Made by a program: the position numbers and the translations under genes. DNA of 64,000 bases, taken from Stenotrophomonas sp. ESTM1D_MKCIP4_1 (lineage in GTDB: Bacteria > Pseudomonadota > Gammaproteobacteria > Xanthomonadales > Xanthomonadaceae). Positions 38,735 through 47,454 of this stretch are shown one piece after another. The stretch covers positions 1,212,721 through 1,276,720 of the forward strand of contig NZ_CP026004.1 of the NCBI RefSeq assembly GCF_003086895.1, written 5' to 3'. Every line of letters starts with the position of its first letter. Positions within the stretch are counted from its first letter, which is position 1. The notes beneath the pieces are model-generated. The model saw only the letters and a program-made list of their open reading frames with translations, ran no database searches and was not told the origin of the DNA.

Positions 38735-39046
38735 ATGCACAGGTTCGGGGGAGCTGCGGGCGGTGTGTCGACCCGCGTTGGAGGTTGTGGAGATCGAATT
38801 CTGAAGTTGGGAGCGTTCGGCGCGTGGCTGTGCTGCCTGCTGCTGATTGGCTTGGGCGTGTCGCCGGCCGCTATCGCTCAGACGACGGTCACGTAGATTC
38901 ACACTAAGGTTCAGCGGGGCAATACACGAATCAATGAAGCCAAGAGCCGTGGTTGGCCGGACAGTACAAAGATTCCAGTCAATGAACTTCCGAAACTTCC
39001 CGACCACATGGATCAGAATCCGCTCGGTTCCTATGGAGGCCTGTGA
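38735..39046 (+). pseudogene. Remnant of a secreted Rhs-type protein
   Basis: One 103-codon frame from ATG 38735 holds a signal peptide (LKLGAFGAWLCCLLLIG ... AAIAQTTVT) and then TAG at 38894-38896. It continues in frame as HTKVQRGNTRINEAKSRGWP ... DQNPLGSYGGL to TGA at 39044. The AQTTVT start is typical of exported Rhs/YD proteins of this family, while the rest reads like a toxin tail, so most of the gene body is missing. It is probably a deletion product that later gained a nonsense codon. Confidence 0.55.
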
Positions 39047-39047
39047 T

Positions 39048-39215
39048 ATGGATGATAGGTTCGAAGAGGAAGTTAAGAGAAGTGCGCTGCATTTCATGTT
39101 GCAATCAGCGCTCATTGAGATTCGTGCATCAAATTAAGTTAATGCTGCTAAGAAGTTTGCCGATGTGTTTCATAATCTGCCGATGAGCCTTGCTCAAGTG
39201 TTCGGCGATCAATGA
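39048..39215 (+). pseudogene. Small immunity-like gene broken by TAA
   Basis: ATG 39048 follows GGAGG by 8 bases. The frame MDDRFEEEVKRSALHFMLQ ... IRASN stops at TAA 39135-39137, then continues in the same frame as VNAAKKFADVFHNLPMSLAQ ... to TGA at 39213. The intact form would be a 55-residue helical protein just after a toxin tail, the usual place of an immunity gene. I do not recognise the family. Confidence 0.5.
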
Positions 39216-39450
39216 TTACGGTGCGAAATTCCTAATTTTGTTGGAAAGGGCGAAGCGATCGGGTCTCGAAAGCTATGTGCAGGAACTGCATGCGGTTGCC
39301 ATACGGGCCGTAACTCGAGGGATTGATTAGGCGGTTAAGCAACTCAGCGGGGCTGTGGGAATTAATCCAGTCCCACAAGTCGCCAGGTCCGCATTGCCGC
39401 GGGGCTGGCAGTCTGGACGTGCAATTGCACGCTGCGGGGAATTTATTTGA
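39187..39450 (+). pseudogene. Toxin-tail-like frame broken by TAG
   Basis: A frame open from 39187 reads ...AINDYGAKFLILLERAKRSG, SYVQELHAVAIRAVTRGID, stops at TAG 39328-39330, and continues as AVKQLSGAVGINPVPQVARS ... IARCGEFI to TGA 39448-39450. Composition and helical periodicity suggest former coding sequence. The next gene starts at the very next base (TGA-ATG). No start codon or family is evident. Confidence 0.4.
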
Positions 39451-39897
39451 ATGGAGATTGACGATCATGCCTTTCTTGCGCGCCTGCTTGAATCAGGTGT
39501 GCTGGTTGTTGGCAGCGATATCGATTCTGCTCAGGTGAGCGATTACTGGTCGGGGGCTATCGAAGTTCCCGGCCCTATTGATGCAGACGTCATCGCTTAC
39601 TTGGCCCGTGGCGAAACCGAGGCGCTGATCGGTGCCGCCCTGTGGGTAGTACGCAATCATTTTCTGTCCGGCTCGCATCCTGCGTTGCACATGCGCCTGG
39701 TTCACTGGCTCTACGCCCAGGATCGACTGCCCAGATCCGAGTTGCTGGGGCTGCTCGCGCTGTTGTCGTACCAGCATCTCGATCAGGAGTGCCAGGCGAT
39801 TGCCTTGCTTGCGATGGAGATGCTGGATGAGGGCCGGCCGGACGAGGGGCTGGATTTGATAGAGCTGATGCTGTCTGCCGGTAGCTGCAGTGCATAG
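39451..39897 (+). CDS. Hypothetical protein, possible orphan immunity protein
   Basis: 148 residues, acidic and alpha-helical, with no signal peptide (DDHAFLARLLESGVLVVGSD, LHMRLVHWLYAQDRLPRSEL, LIELMLSAGSC). It begins directly after the stop of a toxin-tail remnant and lies upstream of an intact rhs gene. Such a position is typical of orphan immunity genes kept after their toxin has decayed. GGGGAA about 12 bases upstream may serve as ribosome site. The family is not recognised. Confidence 0.6.
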   Translation: MEIDDHAFLARLLESGVLVVGSDIDSAQVSDYWSGAIEVPGPIDADVIAYLARGETEALIGAALWVVRNHFLSGSHPALHMRLVHWLYAQDRLPRSELLGLLALLSYQHLDQECQAIALLAMEMLDEGRPDEGLDLIELMLSAGSCSA

Positions 39898-39928
39898 CCG
39901 GGAGGAAGGCCGCAGCACTGGTCTCGCA

Positions 39929-40196
39929 GTAGTGCCAGTCCATGGCTGGCAAAATCGAAGCCGATGAGTTGTCGCATCCTGCGCACTGAATCAGCCGATT
40001 GCGTCAGGCTGGCCCTGCCAGTCAGTCACTCACGCATTCAGACAAGCCGCTTCATACAAGTTAAGGTACGCGGAAGGCGTCACGCGACTAACCTGCCATC
40101 AAGCCGTCTGTGGCGATGCATTTCATAGATGCCAATCAATCAGTGGGCTCGCGACTTGCCTTGTCGTGTCCGCCACTTACTACGCATGTAACAATT
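39929..40196 (+). repeat. Left copy of a diverged direct repeat flanking the rhs locus
   Basis: Starts with a SMAG unit (GTAGTGCCAGTCCATGGCTG). At offset 142 it has CGGAAGGCGTCACGCG (40071-40086), and at offset 253 ACGCATGTAACAATT (40182-40196). The segment 46231-46498 has a SMAG unit, CGGAAAACGTCACGCG and ACGCATGCAACAATT at exactly the same offsets. The interval lies upstream of rhs and contains no gene; 40197-40330 is the AT-rich rhs leader. Confidence 0.6.
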
Positions 40197-40330
40197 AATA
40201 AATCCCAACCAGCTGATACTCATCGGCGACAGCACCCACCAAAAATGGTGTGCCATCATCGTGTTACGGTAGCGTCAATTGCAATCGCAGTTCAGTGGAG
40301 CACGTTATCAATAGTCGCCAAGGAGGGAGT

Positions 40331-43300
40331 ATGAAAGAATTCGCATTGAGAGTGGCTATTCTGCTTGTGTTGACGCTGCACAACAAAGCGCTGGCAGACA
40401 CTACGGTGTATGCATCCAGGGGTGAGGCCTATGCCGCATGCATGGCGGACGCGGTCGCTGGACTTGCTGCCTATGTAAATCCGCCGTTCAACGCAACAAA
40501 ATACGCCTGTGATATCAATAACGATGCTGTTGCAGTCATGTATTCGGATATTTGGGCCAGGCCTTGGGAGGGGGCAGACTACAGGTGGAATAGGTGGCAC
40601 GCATTCGAGTGGCAGGATAGCACCCCCTCTAGTGAATTACTCGGTCCTCAAGCGTGTGGCGTAGGGCCGACTCATTACGGAAATCCGATAAATTCTGCGA
40701 CCGGTAATAAATACCAGATCGAGAAGGATTTCGACGCTTTCAATGGAAATTCCTTTGGTCGATCATACAACAGTAAATATGTTGCTTACCGCGGCGGGGC
40801 CCTCGGGCCGGGGTGGACGCATTCTTATGAATATAAGGCTGTAATTGATTCTTCCGGATGGCTTATAAGGTTGTTCAGGCCGGATGGTTCTGTCATAGAT
40901 CTATTCAAGTCATATGATGGCGCGTGGTCTTCTCGGTCAAAGCAGCACCCAGTCACCGCTACTCCAGTGATTGAAAATGACGTGTGGGCTGGATTCATAT
41001 TGTCAACCGGATTGCCTGGGCAGGATGAGTACTATGACGCGCAAGGTGATCTTATGGCCCTGCATGTCGGAACTCATGAAGAGCTGGTTTTCTCTTATAC
41101 CAGCGTGGCGGGGCGGCAGCGAGTTGCGGAAGTGCTATCCAAGGCCGGGCGCAAGATGCGGTTTCAATACTTGCCTTCTGGATTTTTGGATAGAGTCATA
41201 TCGTCCGATGGAGCATTCGTTGAGTATGAATATTCAAGCGGAATTCTATCTTCTGCAAAATATAGTGACTCGACGTCCAGGTCCTATGCATATTTTGCGA
41301 GCGCCGCTGGTCAGCCAGATGCTGCGCGCCTTCAGGCAATCACCGACGAAGCGGGTCAGGTTTTCGCAAGTTTCGAATATGACTCTTCTGGCAGAGCGAC
41401 GCGAACCTCGCATGGAACTGGCGTAAACTCATACGGTGTTGTGTATGATGCATATTGGCGATTCATAACTCTACCTAATGGCGCCACAACGCGGCTTATG
41501 ATCCAAGGGGGGGGTAAGCTTTTGGTTCGGTCCGCACTTACGTATTGTCCTGGCTGCAGTACTGATTCGGTTGATTATGAATATTCTGCATCCGGCAGTC
41601 TCTCGGCGATAATTAAAAACGCGGTTCGCACTGAATACGATATGGATGACTGCGGGTTTCGTCGGAAGGTGACTGAGGCTGTTGGGACGGATGCTCAGCG
41701 GGTCGTTGAGCAGGATCGTGATGCAGTCTGGAAGTTGCCTGCACAGAAAAGGACGATTTCTGCCGCGGGCGAAATTATCAGGAGGGAGAATCGGAGCTAC
41801 AACACGCGCGGTCAAATAAAAAAGATTGAAGTGCTGACGGCTGAGGGAGTTCGTACGCATTCATTCGGCTATTGCGAGTCGACATCCGCTACCTGTCCTG
41901 TTGTGGGGCTGCTTGCATGGAGCAGCGCGCCTGCGCCAATGGGGGCATCGACAACGACATTCAGCTATTTCGCGGCTGACGATGCTGGGTGCGCCAGCAG
42001 TGGTGGGACGTGTCGATGGAGAAAAGGAGACCTTGCAAAAGTCACGGATGGCTTAGGTCATGTCACCGAGACGCTCGCCTACGATGGTGCTGGCCGTCCA
42101 ATGTCGGTCAAGGACCCCAACGGGGTCATCACCGACTACGAGTACCACGCGCGCGGTTGGTTGACCGCCACCAAAGCGCGCGGTGCCAATAACGGCACCG
42201 AGTCCGACGACCGCATCATGCGTATGGAGTACTGGCCCACAGGTCTGGTCAAGAAGGTCACCCAGCCCGACGGGGCTTTCACCGTCTACACCTATGATGC
42301 TGCCCATCGCCTGACCGATGTCACCGACAGCGCCGGCAACACGATCCGCTACACTTTGGACAATGCAGGCAACCGCATCTCCGAAGACACCAAGGACGCG
42401 AGCGGAGATCTCAAGCGCACCTTGAGCCGGATCTACAACCAGCTGGATCAACTGGCGACCCAGGCCGATGCGACGGCCAATGCGACCGACTTCGGCTACG
42501 ACGCCCATGGCAACACCGCGCTGGTCACCGATGCGCTGGGCAAGAAGACCCAGTCCGACTATGACCCGCTCAACCGACTGAAGCGCACTCTGCAGGACGT
42601 GGGTGGGATTGCGGCCGAAACCGCCTTCGCCTATGACGCTTTGGACAACCTGACCGAGGTGATCGATCCCAAGGGCTTGAAGACTGCGTACACCTATAAC
42701 GGCCTGGGTGATCTGACCGAGCAGGTCAGTCCTGATACCGGCACCACGCTGTTCACCTATGACGACGCGGGGAATCGCACCACACAAACCGACGCGCGCA
42801 ACAAGACCACTACCTACACCTACGACGCCCTTAACCGCCTGACGGGCATGGCCTACGCCAATGCCAGCTTGAACGTTACCTACACCTACGATATTACCCA
42901 GAGCGCATGCACGGCCACCGAAAGCTTCTCAGTGGGGCGCCTTACCAGGATACAGGACGGCAGTGGTTACACCCACTTCTGCTACAACCGCTTTGGCGAT
43001 CTGACCCGTAAGGTACAGACGGTCAACGGCGTGGTCTTGACCCTGCGCTATGGCTACGCCCCCGGCGGCCAACTCAGCACGATGACCTATCCCGATGGTG
43101 CGGTGGTGGACTATGTTCGCGATGCGCAAGGGCGCATTGCCGAAGTCGGCGTGACCTCGAGTGCGGGCGGGCGTCAGGTGCTGCTGACCGGCGCCAGCTA
43201 TCACCCATTCGGTCCGGTGGCAAGCTGGACCTACGGCAATGGACGGCAGATGGTCCGAGCGCTGGACCTGGACTATCGCCCGGCTGCGATCCATGACGGG

Positions 43301-44566
43301 AGTCCCGGTGGGCTTTCATTAGGGTTCAACTACGACGAGGTCGGTAACCTGGTGGGGCTGACCCAGGCGGGCAGCACCTTCCCAGAGGTTGGCTTTGGCT
43401 ATGACGCCCTTGGTCGGCTGACCCAGTCCAAGGACGGCCCAACAGGCACCGTGATCGACGGCTATGGCTATGACAAGACCGGCAACCGCACCAGCCTGAC
43501 CACCGCAGCAGGAACGGTGAATTACACCTACCCAACCACCAGTCATCGCCTGGCTCAGGTCGGTGCCATCCCACATAGCTACGATGAGGCGGGCAACACG
43601 GTCAAAATCAACGGAAGCGCCAAGGAGTTCGTCTACGACGAAACCGGACGGATGAGCAGTGTCAAAGTCGGCGGGGCGACCATGCGCAGCTACAAGTACA
43701 ACGGCAAAGGCGAGCGGGTGCGCAGCTTCCTCGGCACATCCAGTACCTATACCCTGTACGACGAGGCCGGGCGCTGGCTGGGCGACTACGGCGCCAACGG
43801 TACTCCGGTCCAGCAGGCGATCTGGATGGATGATCTTCCGGTTGGCCTGCGCACAGCTGCAGCCGGGACCTTGACCTACATCGAGTCAGATCACCTGGGC
43901 AGCCCGCGCGTGGTCATCGAGCCGATAGCCAATACTGCAATCTGGAAGTGGAGTCTCAAGGGTGAAGCGTTCGGGGCCACAGCGCCGGAGGAAGATCCTG
44001 ATGGCAACGGCATCGCCTTCAATCTGGATATGCGGTTCCCAGGGCAGCGCTATGACACAGCTACTGGTCTTAATTACAACTACTTTCGCGACTACGATTT
44101 GGGCACGGGGCGTTATTCGCAGAGTGATCCGATTGGTTTGGGCGGTGGAATCAGTACGTACAGCTATGTAAGTAGCAGTCCGCTAGCGCATTCTGATCCG
44201 CTGGGCTTGGTTGACCACACTTCTGGGCGCTGGATCGAGTGTGGAAAAGGATGCAGGATTCGCATTGACTTCACATTTGATTCGAAATCTGGCGCAAAAA
44301 AACGACATCTTCACTGGGAGTGCAAAGGCAAAGAAGGTGAATGTGGTGAATATGGCCAGCCATCGCATGGTGGTACATGGGATGATGCACCCAGTTACAT
44401 TCAAGAGTGCGCGCGAAGAAATGGGTTTGCCGGTGATTCGGTTGGTAGGGAGGATTCGAGTGCCAGGTTCAAAACTCTTGAAGTGAGTCCTGGAACTAAG
44501 GTTGTTTTGTACGTGGGTGGTGCTCTGCTCTTTATTGCTGGAACTATTACGGGTGCTGGATCATGA
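40331..44566 (+). CDS. Secreted RHS/YD-repeat protein with polymorphic toxin tip
   Basis: 1411 residues. A signal peptide (FALRVAILLVLTLHNKALA) is followed by an N-terminal module with GNPINSATGNKYQIEKDFD (DUF6531-like), then many YD repeats (YDAAHRLTDVTDSAGNTIRY, YDALNRLTGMAY). The RHS core boundary is ESDHLGSPRVV ... RYSQSDPIGLGGGISTYSYV. The last 115 residues (CGKGCRIRIDFTFD, HLHWECKGKEGECGEYGQPS, APSYIQECARRNGF) are a variable tip ending in a hydrophobic helix. The first 1.7 kb and the tip are AT-richer than the core, so the gene is a mosaic. GGAGGGAGT precedes ATG 40331. Export is probably Sec-dependent; the toxin activity is unknown. Confidence 0.9.
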   Translation: MKEFALRVAILLVLTLHNKALADTTVYASRGEAYAACMADAVAGLAAYVNPPFNATKYACDINNDAVAVMYSDIWARPWEGADYRWNRWHAFEWQDSTPSSELLGPQACGVGPTHYGNPINSATGNKYQIEKDFDAFNGNSFGRSYNSKYVAYRGGALGPGWTHSYEYKAVIDSSGWLIRLFRPDGSVIDLFKSYDGAWSSRSKQHPVTATPVIENDVWAGFILSTGLPGQDEYYDAQGDLMALHVGTHEELVFSYTSVAGRQRVAEVLSKAGRKMRFQYLPSGFLDRVISSDGAFVEYEYSSGILSSAKYSDSTSRSYAYFASAAGQPDAARLQAITDEAGQVFASFEYDSSGRATRTSHGTGVNSYGVVYDAYWRFITLPNGATTRLMIQGGGKLLVRSALTYCPGCSTDSVDYEYSASGSLSAIIKNAVRTEYDMDDCGFRRKVTEAVGTDAQRVVEQDRDAVWKLPAQKRTISAAGEIIRRENRSYNTRGQIKKIEVLTAEGVRTHSFGYCESTSATCPVVGLLAWSSAPAPMGASTTTFSYFAADDAGCASSGGTCRWRKGDLAKVTDGLGHVTETLAYDGAGRPMSVKDPNGVITDYEYHARGWLTATKARGANNGTESDDRIMRMEYWPTGLVKKVTQPDGAFTVYTYDAAHRLTDVTDSAGNTIRYTLDNAGNRISEDTKDASGDLKRTLSRIYNQLDQLATQADATANATDFGYDAHGNTALVTDALGKKTQSDYDPLNRLKRTLQDVGGIAAETAFAYDALDNLTEVIDPKGLKTAYTYNGLGDLTEQVSPDTGTTLFTYDDAGNRTTQTDARNKTTTYTYDALNRLTGMAYANASLNVTYTYDITQSACTATESFSVGRLTRIQDGSGYTHFCYNRFGDLTRKVQTVNGVVLTLRYGYAPGGQLSTMTYPDGAVVDYVRDAQGRIAEVGVTSSAGGRQVLLTGASYHPFGPVASWTYGNGRQMVRALDLDYRPAAIHDGSPGGLSLGFNYDEVGNLVGLTQAGSTFPEVGFGYDALGRLTQSKDGPTGTVIDGYGYDKTGNRTSLTTAAGTVNYTYPTTSHRLAQVGAIPHSYDEAGNTVKINGSAKEFVYDETGRMSSVKVGGATMRSYKYNGKGERVRSFLGTSSTYTLYDEAGRWLGDYGANGTPVQQAIWMDDLPVGLRTAAAGTLTYIESDHLGSPRVVIEPIANTAIWKWSLKGEAFGATAPEEDPDGNGIAFNLDMRFPGQRYDTATGLNYNYFRDYDLGTGRYSQSDPIGLGGGISTYSYVSSSPLAHSDPLGLVDHTSGRWIECGKGCRIRIDFTFDSKSGAKKRHLHWECKGKEGECGEYGQPSHGGTWDDAPSYIQECARRNGFAGDSVGREDSSARFKTLEVSPGTKVVLYVGGALLFIAGTITGAGS

Positions 44567-44886
44567 GTGGCGTTATATTAAATGATGTGGATTTGCATGA
44601 TGCGATTGTTCAGAGGATCGATATTGATATTCTTGCGGGTGTGATCACTGTCGATGTCAGCTTTTATGAAGCCTTGGAGAGTAAGCAGAGAAAGCTTGGT
44701 GTCATAAAATTTCAAGGAGTTCGGAATTCTTCTTTGGTGTTGGATTTTATTTCGCTGTTGGACAACTCAAGATCGGGTAATGTAAATAGCTGGGATCCCG
44801 CGGCTTTGGGTGGGAATTCTAATATCAGGATGCTTGATGGGTATATCTCTATTGGCTCGACAAAGGTTGAGTTGACGGAAAGATGA
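44563..44886 (+). CDS. Probable immunity protein for the Rhs tip
   Basis: 107 residues and AT-rich, starting with an ATGA overlap with the rhs stop. A cytoplasmic beta-rich protein is predicted (VDLHDAIVQRIDIDILAGVI, RMLDGYISIGSTKVELTER). The size, composition and coupled position immediately after a polymorphic toxin tip support an immunity role. The family is not recognised. Confidence 0.7.
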   Translation: MSGVILNDVDLHDAIVQRIDIDILAGVITVDVSFYEALESKQRKLGVIKFQGVRNSSLVLDFISLLDNSRSGNVNSWDPAALGGNSNIRMLDGYISIGSTKVELTER

Positions 44887-44983
44887 AGTTGCCCCGGGGT
44901 GGTGCGGTAGCGAGCTCGATGCAAGCTGGCCGCTAGAGCGGTCGCCTAGCCGCGACTGCTTGCACGGAAATGCATGGCAGACA

Positions 44984-45250
44984 CAACCCGTGGGCGAGGA
45001 AATCAAGCGTCGTACCACTCCAGAAGGTTAAGTCCTTGAGGAAGGCGGATGCGTTGATGGTGTGTTGAATGGTTGCTGGCGACTTTGGCGTGTCGCAGGG
45101 AAGATCATTTCAGAAGGAAAATTCTAGGATGGACAAGCCGGAGGCTTGGGCTGGATTTGGAACGACGCTGGTTTGCTTACGTGTGAAAGCTGGTACGTCA
45201 AAGGCGAATTGCACGGTAACAATCGTAGCTGGCGGAGAATGGCTAGCTAA
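44984..45250 (+). pseudogene. Remnant of a YwqK/MORN-like antitoxin gene
   Basis: One reading frame ends at TAA 45248-45250 and holds in-frame TAA (45029) and TAG (45125-45127 region). Between them the text reads NGCWRLWRVAGKIISEGKF, then DGQAGGLGWIWNDAGLLTC and SWYVKGELHGNN. This spacing of NGxW, G, EGxF-x-DGQ and WYxxGxxHG is that of YwqK-family antitoxin repeats. The stretch upstream (GEEIKRRTTPEG) is also coding-like. It is an orphan immunity/antitoxin relic downstream of the intact rhs pair. Confidence 0.5.
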
Positions 45251-45373
45251 AGGAAGAAGGTGTGTTTGAGCATGGCCAATGTGCGCTTACACCTAGTACA
45301 ACAACGATGGTTCGGTATGGCGAGAAAAGAATTTCTTCCTGTAGATCGCCAGAGTCCTTGTTTCACAGCAGAA

Positions 45374-45392
45374 GCCCCGCCAGGAGCGGGGC
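45374..45392. terminator. Terminator-like hairpin in the rhs debris
   Basis: GCCCCGC-CAGGA-GCGGGGC is a 7-bp GC stem followed by CTCTGC rather than a T-run. It could end transcription of the decayed antitoxin unit. Confidence 0.5.
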
Positions 45393-45451
45393 CTCTGCTG
45401 GGCTGATGTTGGTCCAGGTCATTCGGCGCTGCCGTCCATTCGCATGGCTGT

Positions 45452-45730
45452 GTGTATTCATATCGGAATTTTCAGGGGGCGGGCCTGTCTTGCTACTACT
45501 TTCAGGCGTCCATTGACACAGTTGGTAGCAAGGGGGCGGACCTTTTTGGTTTTGCTGCATGCAGCCGCGAATGGCTGGGACGTATGGGTGACGACAATGC
45601 ATGCATTCCAAAGTTCGTCGTCGTGGAGGAAATCAGCTTCAAGGCGGTTGAACATGTCGTCAAAATGGTATGCGTCGCCGTGCCGTATGGGGGGGGCGGA
45701 ACGAGGTTTCCCAGAAGTTGGCGGGACTGA
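45452..45730 (+). CDS. Doubtful 92-codon ORF
   Basis: The frame reads SYRNFQGAGLSCYYFQASID, KGADLFGFAACSREWLGRMG, VVVEEISFKAVEHVVKMVCV. Parts look protein-like, but there is no Shine-Dalgarno, codon use is irregular, and the opposite strand is equally open. It lies between remnants of toxin/immunity genes, so it may be a relic. No family is recognised. The stretch 45731-45910 holds nothing I can support. Confidence 0.25.
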   Translation: MYSYRNFQGAGLSCYYFQASIDTVGSKGADLFGFAACSREWLGRMGDDNACIPKFVVVEEISFKAVEHVVKMVCVAVPYGGGGTRFPRSWRD

Positions 45731-45910
45731 TGGGCTGGGAGTTTTAAGGCTATGTCCGGTAGATGCGCGGCGAGCAAGTATGCATTCCTGCTGACATCAT
45801 CCGCCTTAACTCCTGTAAGTTCGTCGTGTCGATCTGCTGTGTTGACTCTTGTCGGCCCTCTGCTTCTAGTTGGCGCAATGGGTTGTTAACGAGGGCCATT
45901 CGAGGAGCTG

Positions 45911-46210
45911 GTGATAGTTGCGGCTTCAAGCGTGGGCCTAGCGCAACGCCAAGAGGTGGCGCTGGTTGAAGGAGTTAACCTTGTGCGATCTGCCGCAGAT
46001 AAAATCGAAGATCGGATGAGCCAGGTTGGCCAGATGAAGAGACTGAAGTGACTTCTGGCTGCAGAGCGGCCACCTCTGGTCGTCGCAGTGGGGCTTGGGA
46101 CGATCTTTGGATACGGAGCTGGATGGCATTAGGGAGCATTACTGGCGGCTGTGGTCTTTCTGGTCTTGCAGCCCTTCATGCTGCTGCCATTTTTCCGGAT
46201 GAATCGATAG
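45911..46210 (+). pseudogene. Small membrane-protein gene with two nonsense codons
   Basis: One 100-codon frame runs from GTG 45911 to TAG 46208. Internal stops are TGA 46049-46051 and TAG 46130-46132. Between and after them the text stays coding-like: VEGVNLVRSAADKIEDRMSQ, then ERPPLVVAVGLGTIFGYGAG, then ALLAAVVFLVLQPFMLLPFF, i.e. a soluble helix and two membrane helices. The intact ancestor was probably a membrane immunity or accessory protein. The family is not recognised. Confidence 0.5.
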
Positions 46211-46230
46211 CGCGACTTGCGGTTCAGCCA

Positions 46231-46498
46231 GTAGTGCCGGTTCACGGTTGGCAGAGCCGAATGCACCAACATGTCGCGTCTGGCATGCCAAAATGGCCAG
46301 TCACGTCAAATTCCCCCGCGCCACTCGCCAGCCACAATCCCCGCACACCCTCCGCCTACGACGAGTGGTAAGCGGAAAACGTCACGCGCCCCAGTACCCA
46401 CCATGTCATTCACGACACCAAGCGTCGCACGCACCCGCGCACCAGCACATTCACGCCTTCTACTGTCGCCTCCATCCCTCCCCACGCATGCAACAATT
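46231..46498 (+). repeat. Right copy of the diverged direct repeat
   Basis: A SMAG unit (GTAGTGCCGGTTCACGGTTG), CGGAAAACGTCACGCG at 46373-46388 and ACGCATGCAACAATT at 46484-46498 lie at the same spacing as in the left copy at 39929. No rhs gene follows here. The next 130 bases to 46631 show no gene. Confidence 0.6.
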
Positions 46499-46631
46499 CC
46501 CACCGCGCTCTCGATTCATCAGAAACATTCGTATTTTTCTCATTGAATCGATACTGCAGGCGTAGACACCATGACACGCCACCGAAAAAGGGTGGCCGGG
46601 CGTGCAAACCCGTTCATAGCTGTAAGCGCTT

Positions 46632-46667
46632 GCCAGCCGGCACCGTCCTGAAACGGTGCCGGCTGGC
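46632..46667. terminator. Perfect 15-bp hairpin
   Basis: GCCAGCCGGCACCGT and ACGGTGCCGGCTGGC flank the loop CCTGAA. No T-run or GTAG end is present. It lies about 140 bases upstream of the next gene and may be a terminator of the island or a leader structure. Confidence 0.5.
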
Positions 46668-46807
46668 AATCCGTCGGCCTATATGGCGGGCGGTGCGTGG
46701 GGGTCTTCGGATCCGCCGGTTTAGCTATGTCCGGTTTGCAACCCGCACCGTCCGCCACCCGCTTTCGCACGGGGGCGCTGTTAAGTACAGCCAAGGAAGC
46801 CGACGTC

Positions 46808-47164
46808 ATGACCAACCGCAAGACTCCGCCGTTTTCCATCCGGGAACCCATCAACGACGACGAAAACCCATCGCCCGACCTCAGCACCTTCCAGGGTTGC
46901 CTGCGCCGCGTCCGCGATGGGGAGGGCTCCGATGGCATGTTGTGGGAAGAGGAGAGCCTGTCCGAAGGCCGCCGCCAGTCCCTGGCCCGGATCGACCGCG
47001 CGGCCGTGGGCATCCTCACCGCCGTGGAGATGCTTCATGCGGCCCGTCGCTGCGAGTCGATGGCCACGCCCGACCGCCATCTGGACGAAGGCGTAGTGGA
47101 AGGCCTGTTCTTCGCCTGCCGCGAACTGGCCGAACTGGTGTGCAGGGAAGTCAGGCCGTCCTGA
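46808..47164 (+). CDS. Uncharacterised small protein
   Basis: 118 residues. The first 35 are polar and probably disordered (TNRKTPPFSIREPINDDENP). The rest is helical (RIDRAAVGILTAVEMLHAAR, GVVEGLFFACRELAELVCRE). The layout of a short disordered start and a two-helix end recalls DUF3077/DUF6124 proteins, but I cannot confirm this. The frame is open upstream to 46697 without Shine-Dalgarno support, so ATG 46808 is preferred (AAGGAAG upstream). Confidence 0.6.
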   Translation: MTNRKTPPFSIREPINDDENPSPDLSTFQGCLRRVRDGEGSDGMLWEEESLSEGRRQSLARIDRAAVGILTAVEMLHAARRCESMATPDRHLDEGVVEGLFFACRELAELVCREVRPS

Positions 47165-47255
47165 TCTTCCGTATTTCCTGAACGCGTTCATCGGGCTGTG
47201 CCGATCAAGGCGCCAACCGTCGCAACCGGGTGATCCCGCGCCCCTGCGCACCCGG

Positions 47256-47272
47256 TGCGACAACGTGTCGCA
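47256..47272. promoter_or_regulatory. Dyad upstream of cyoA
   Basis: TGCGACA-ACG-TGTCGCA is a perfect 7-bp inverted repeat about 185 bases before the cyoA start, in a 290-bp gap with no gene. It could bind a regulator of the oxidase operon. A TAAAAT at 47339-47344 is a possible -10 box, with no clear -35. Confidence 0.4.
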
Positions 47273-47454
47273 GCGATATCCGGCCACTTCCTGCGCTGGA
47301 TCATTGTCAATGCCCTTCTTAAATGATGCGTGACGGCCTAAAATTGAAAGGCTGACTCGACCCCACCTCACTGCCTGTCTCACCGCAGGCGGGACCGGCT
47401 TTGGCCGGAGCGGGCAGGACGGGGAACGGCATTCCCTCGCAATTGGATCGACCG

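Noticed and set aside
40250..40330. Upstream start for the rhs gene
   Set aside because: The 27 added codons come before the signal peptide and have no ribosome site, while GGAGGGAGT sits just before ATG 40331.
45502..45777. A minus-strand 91-codon frame in the rhs debris
   Set aside because: No ribosome site, no family resemblance, and biased Ser/Thr/Pro composition. It is no better than the plus-strand alternative, which is itself doubtful.
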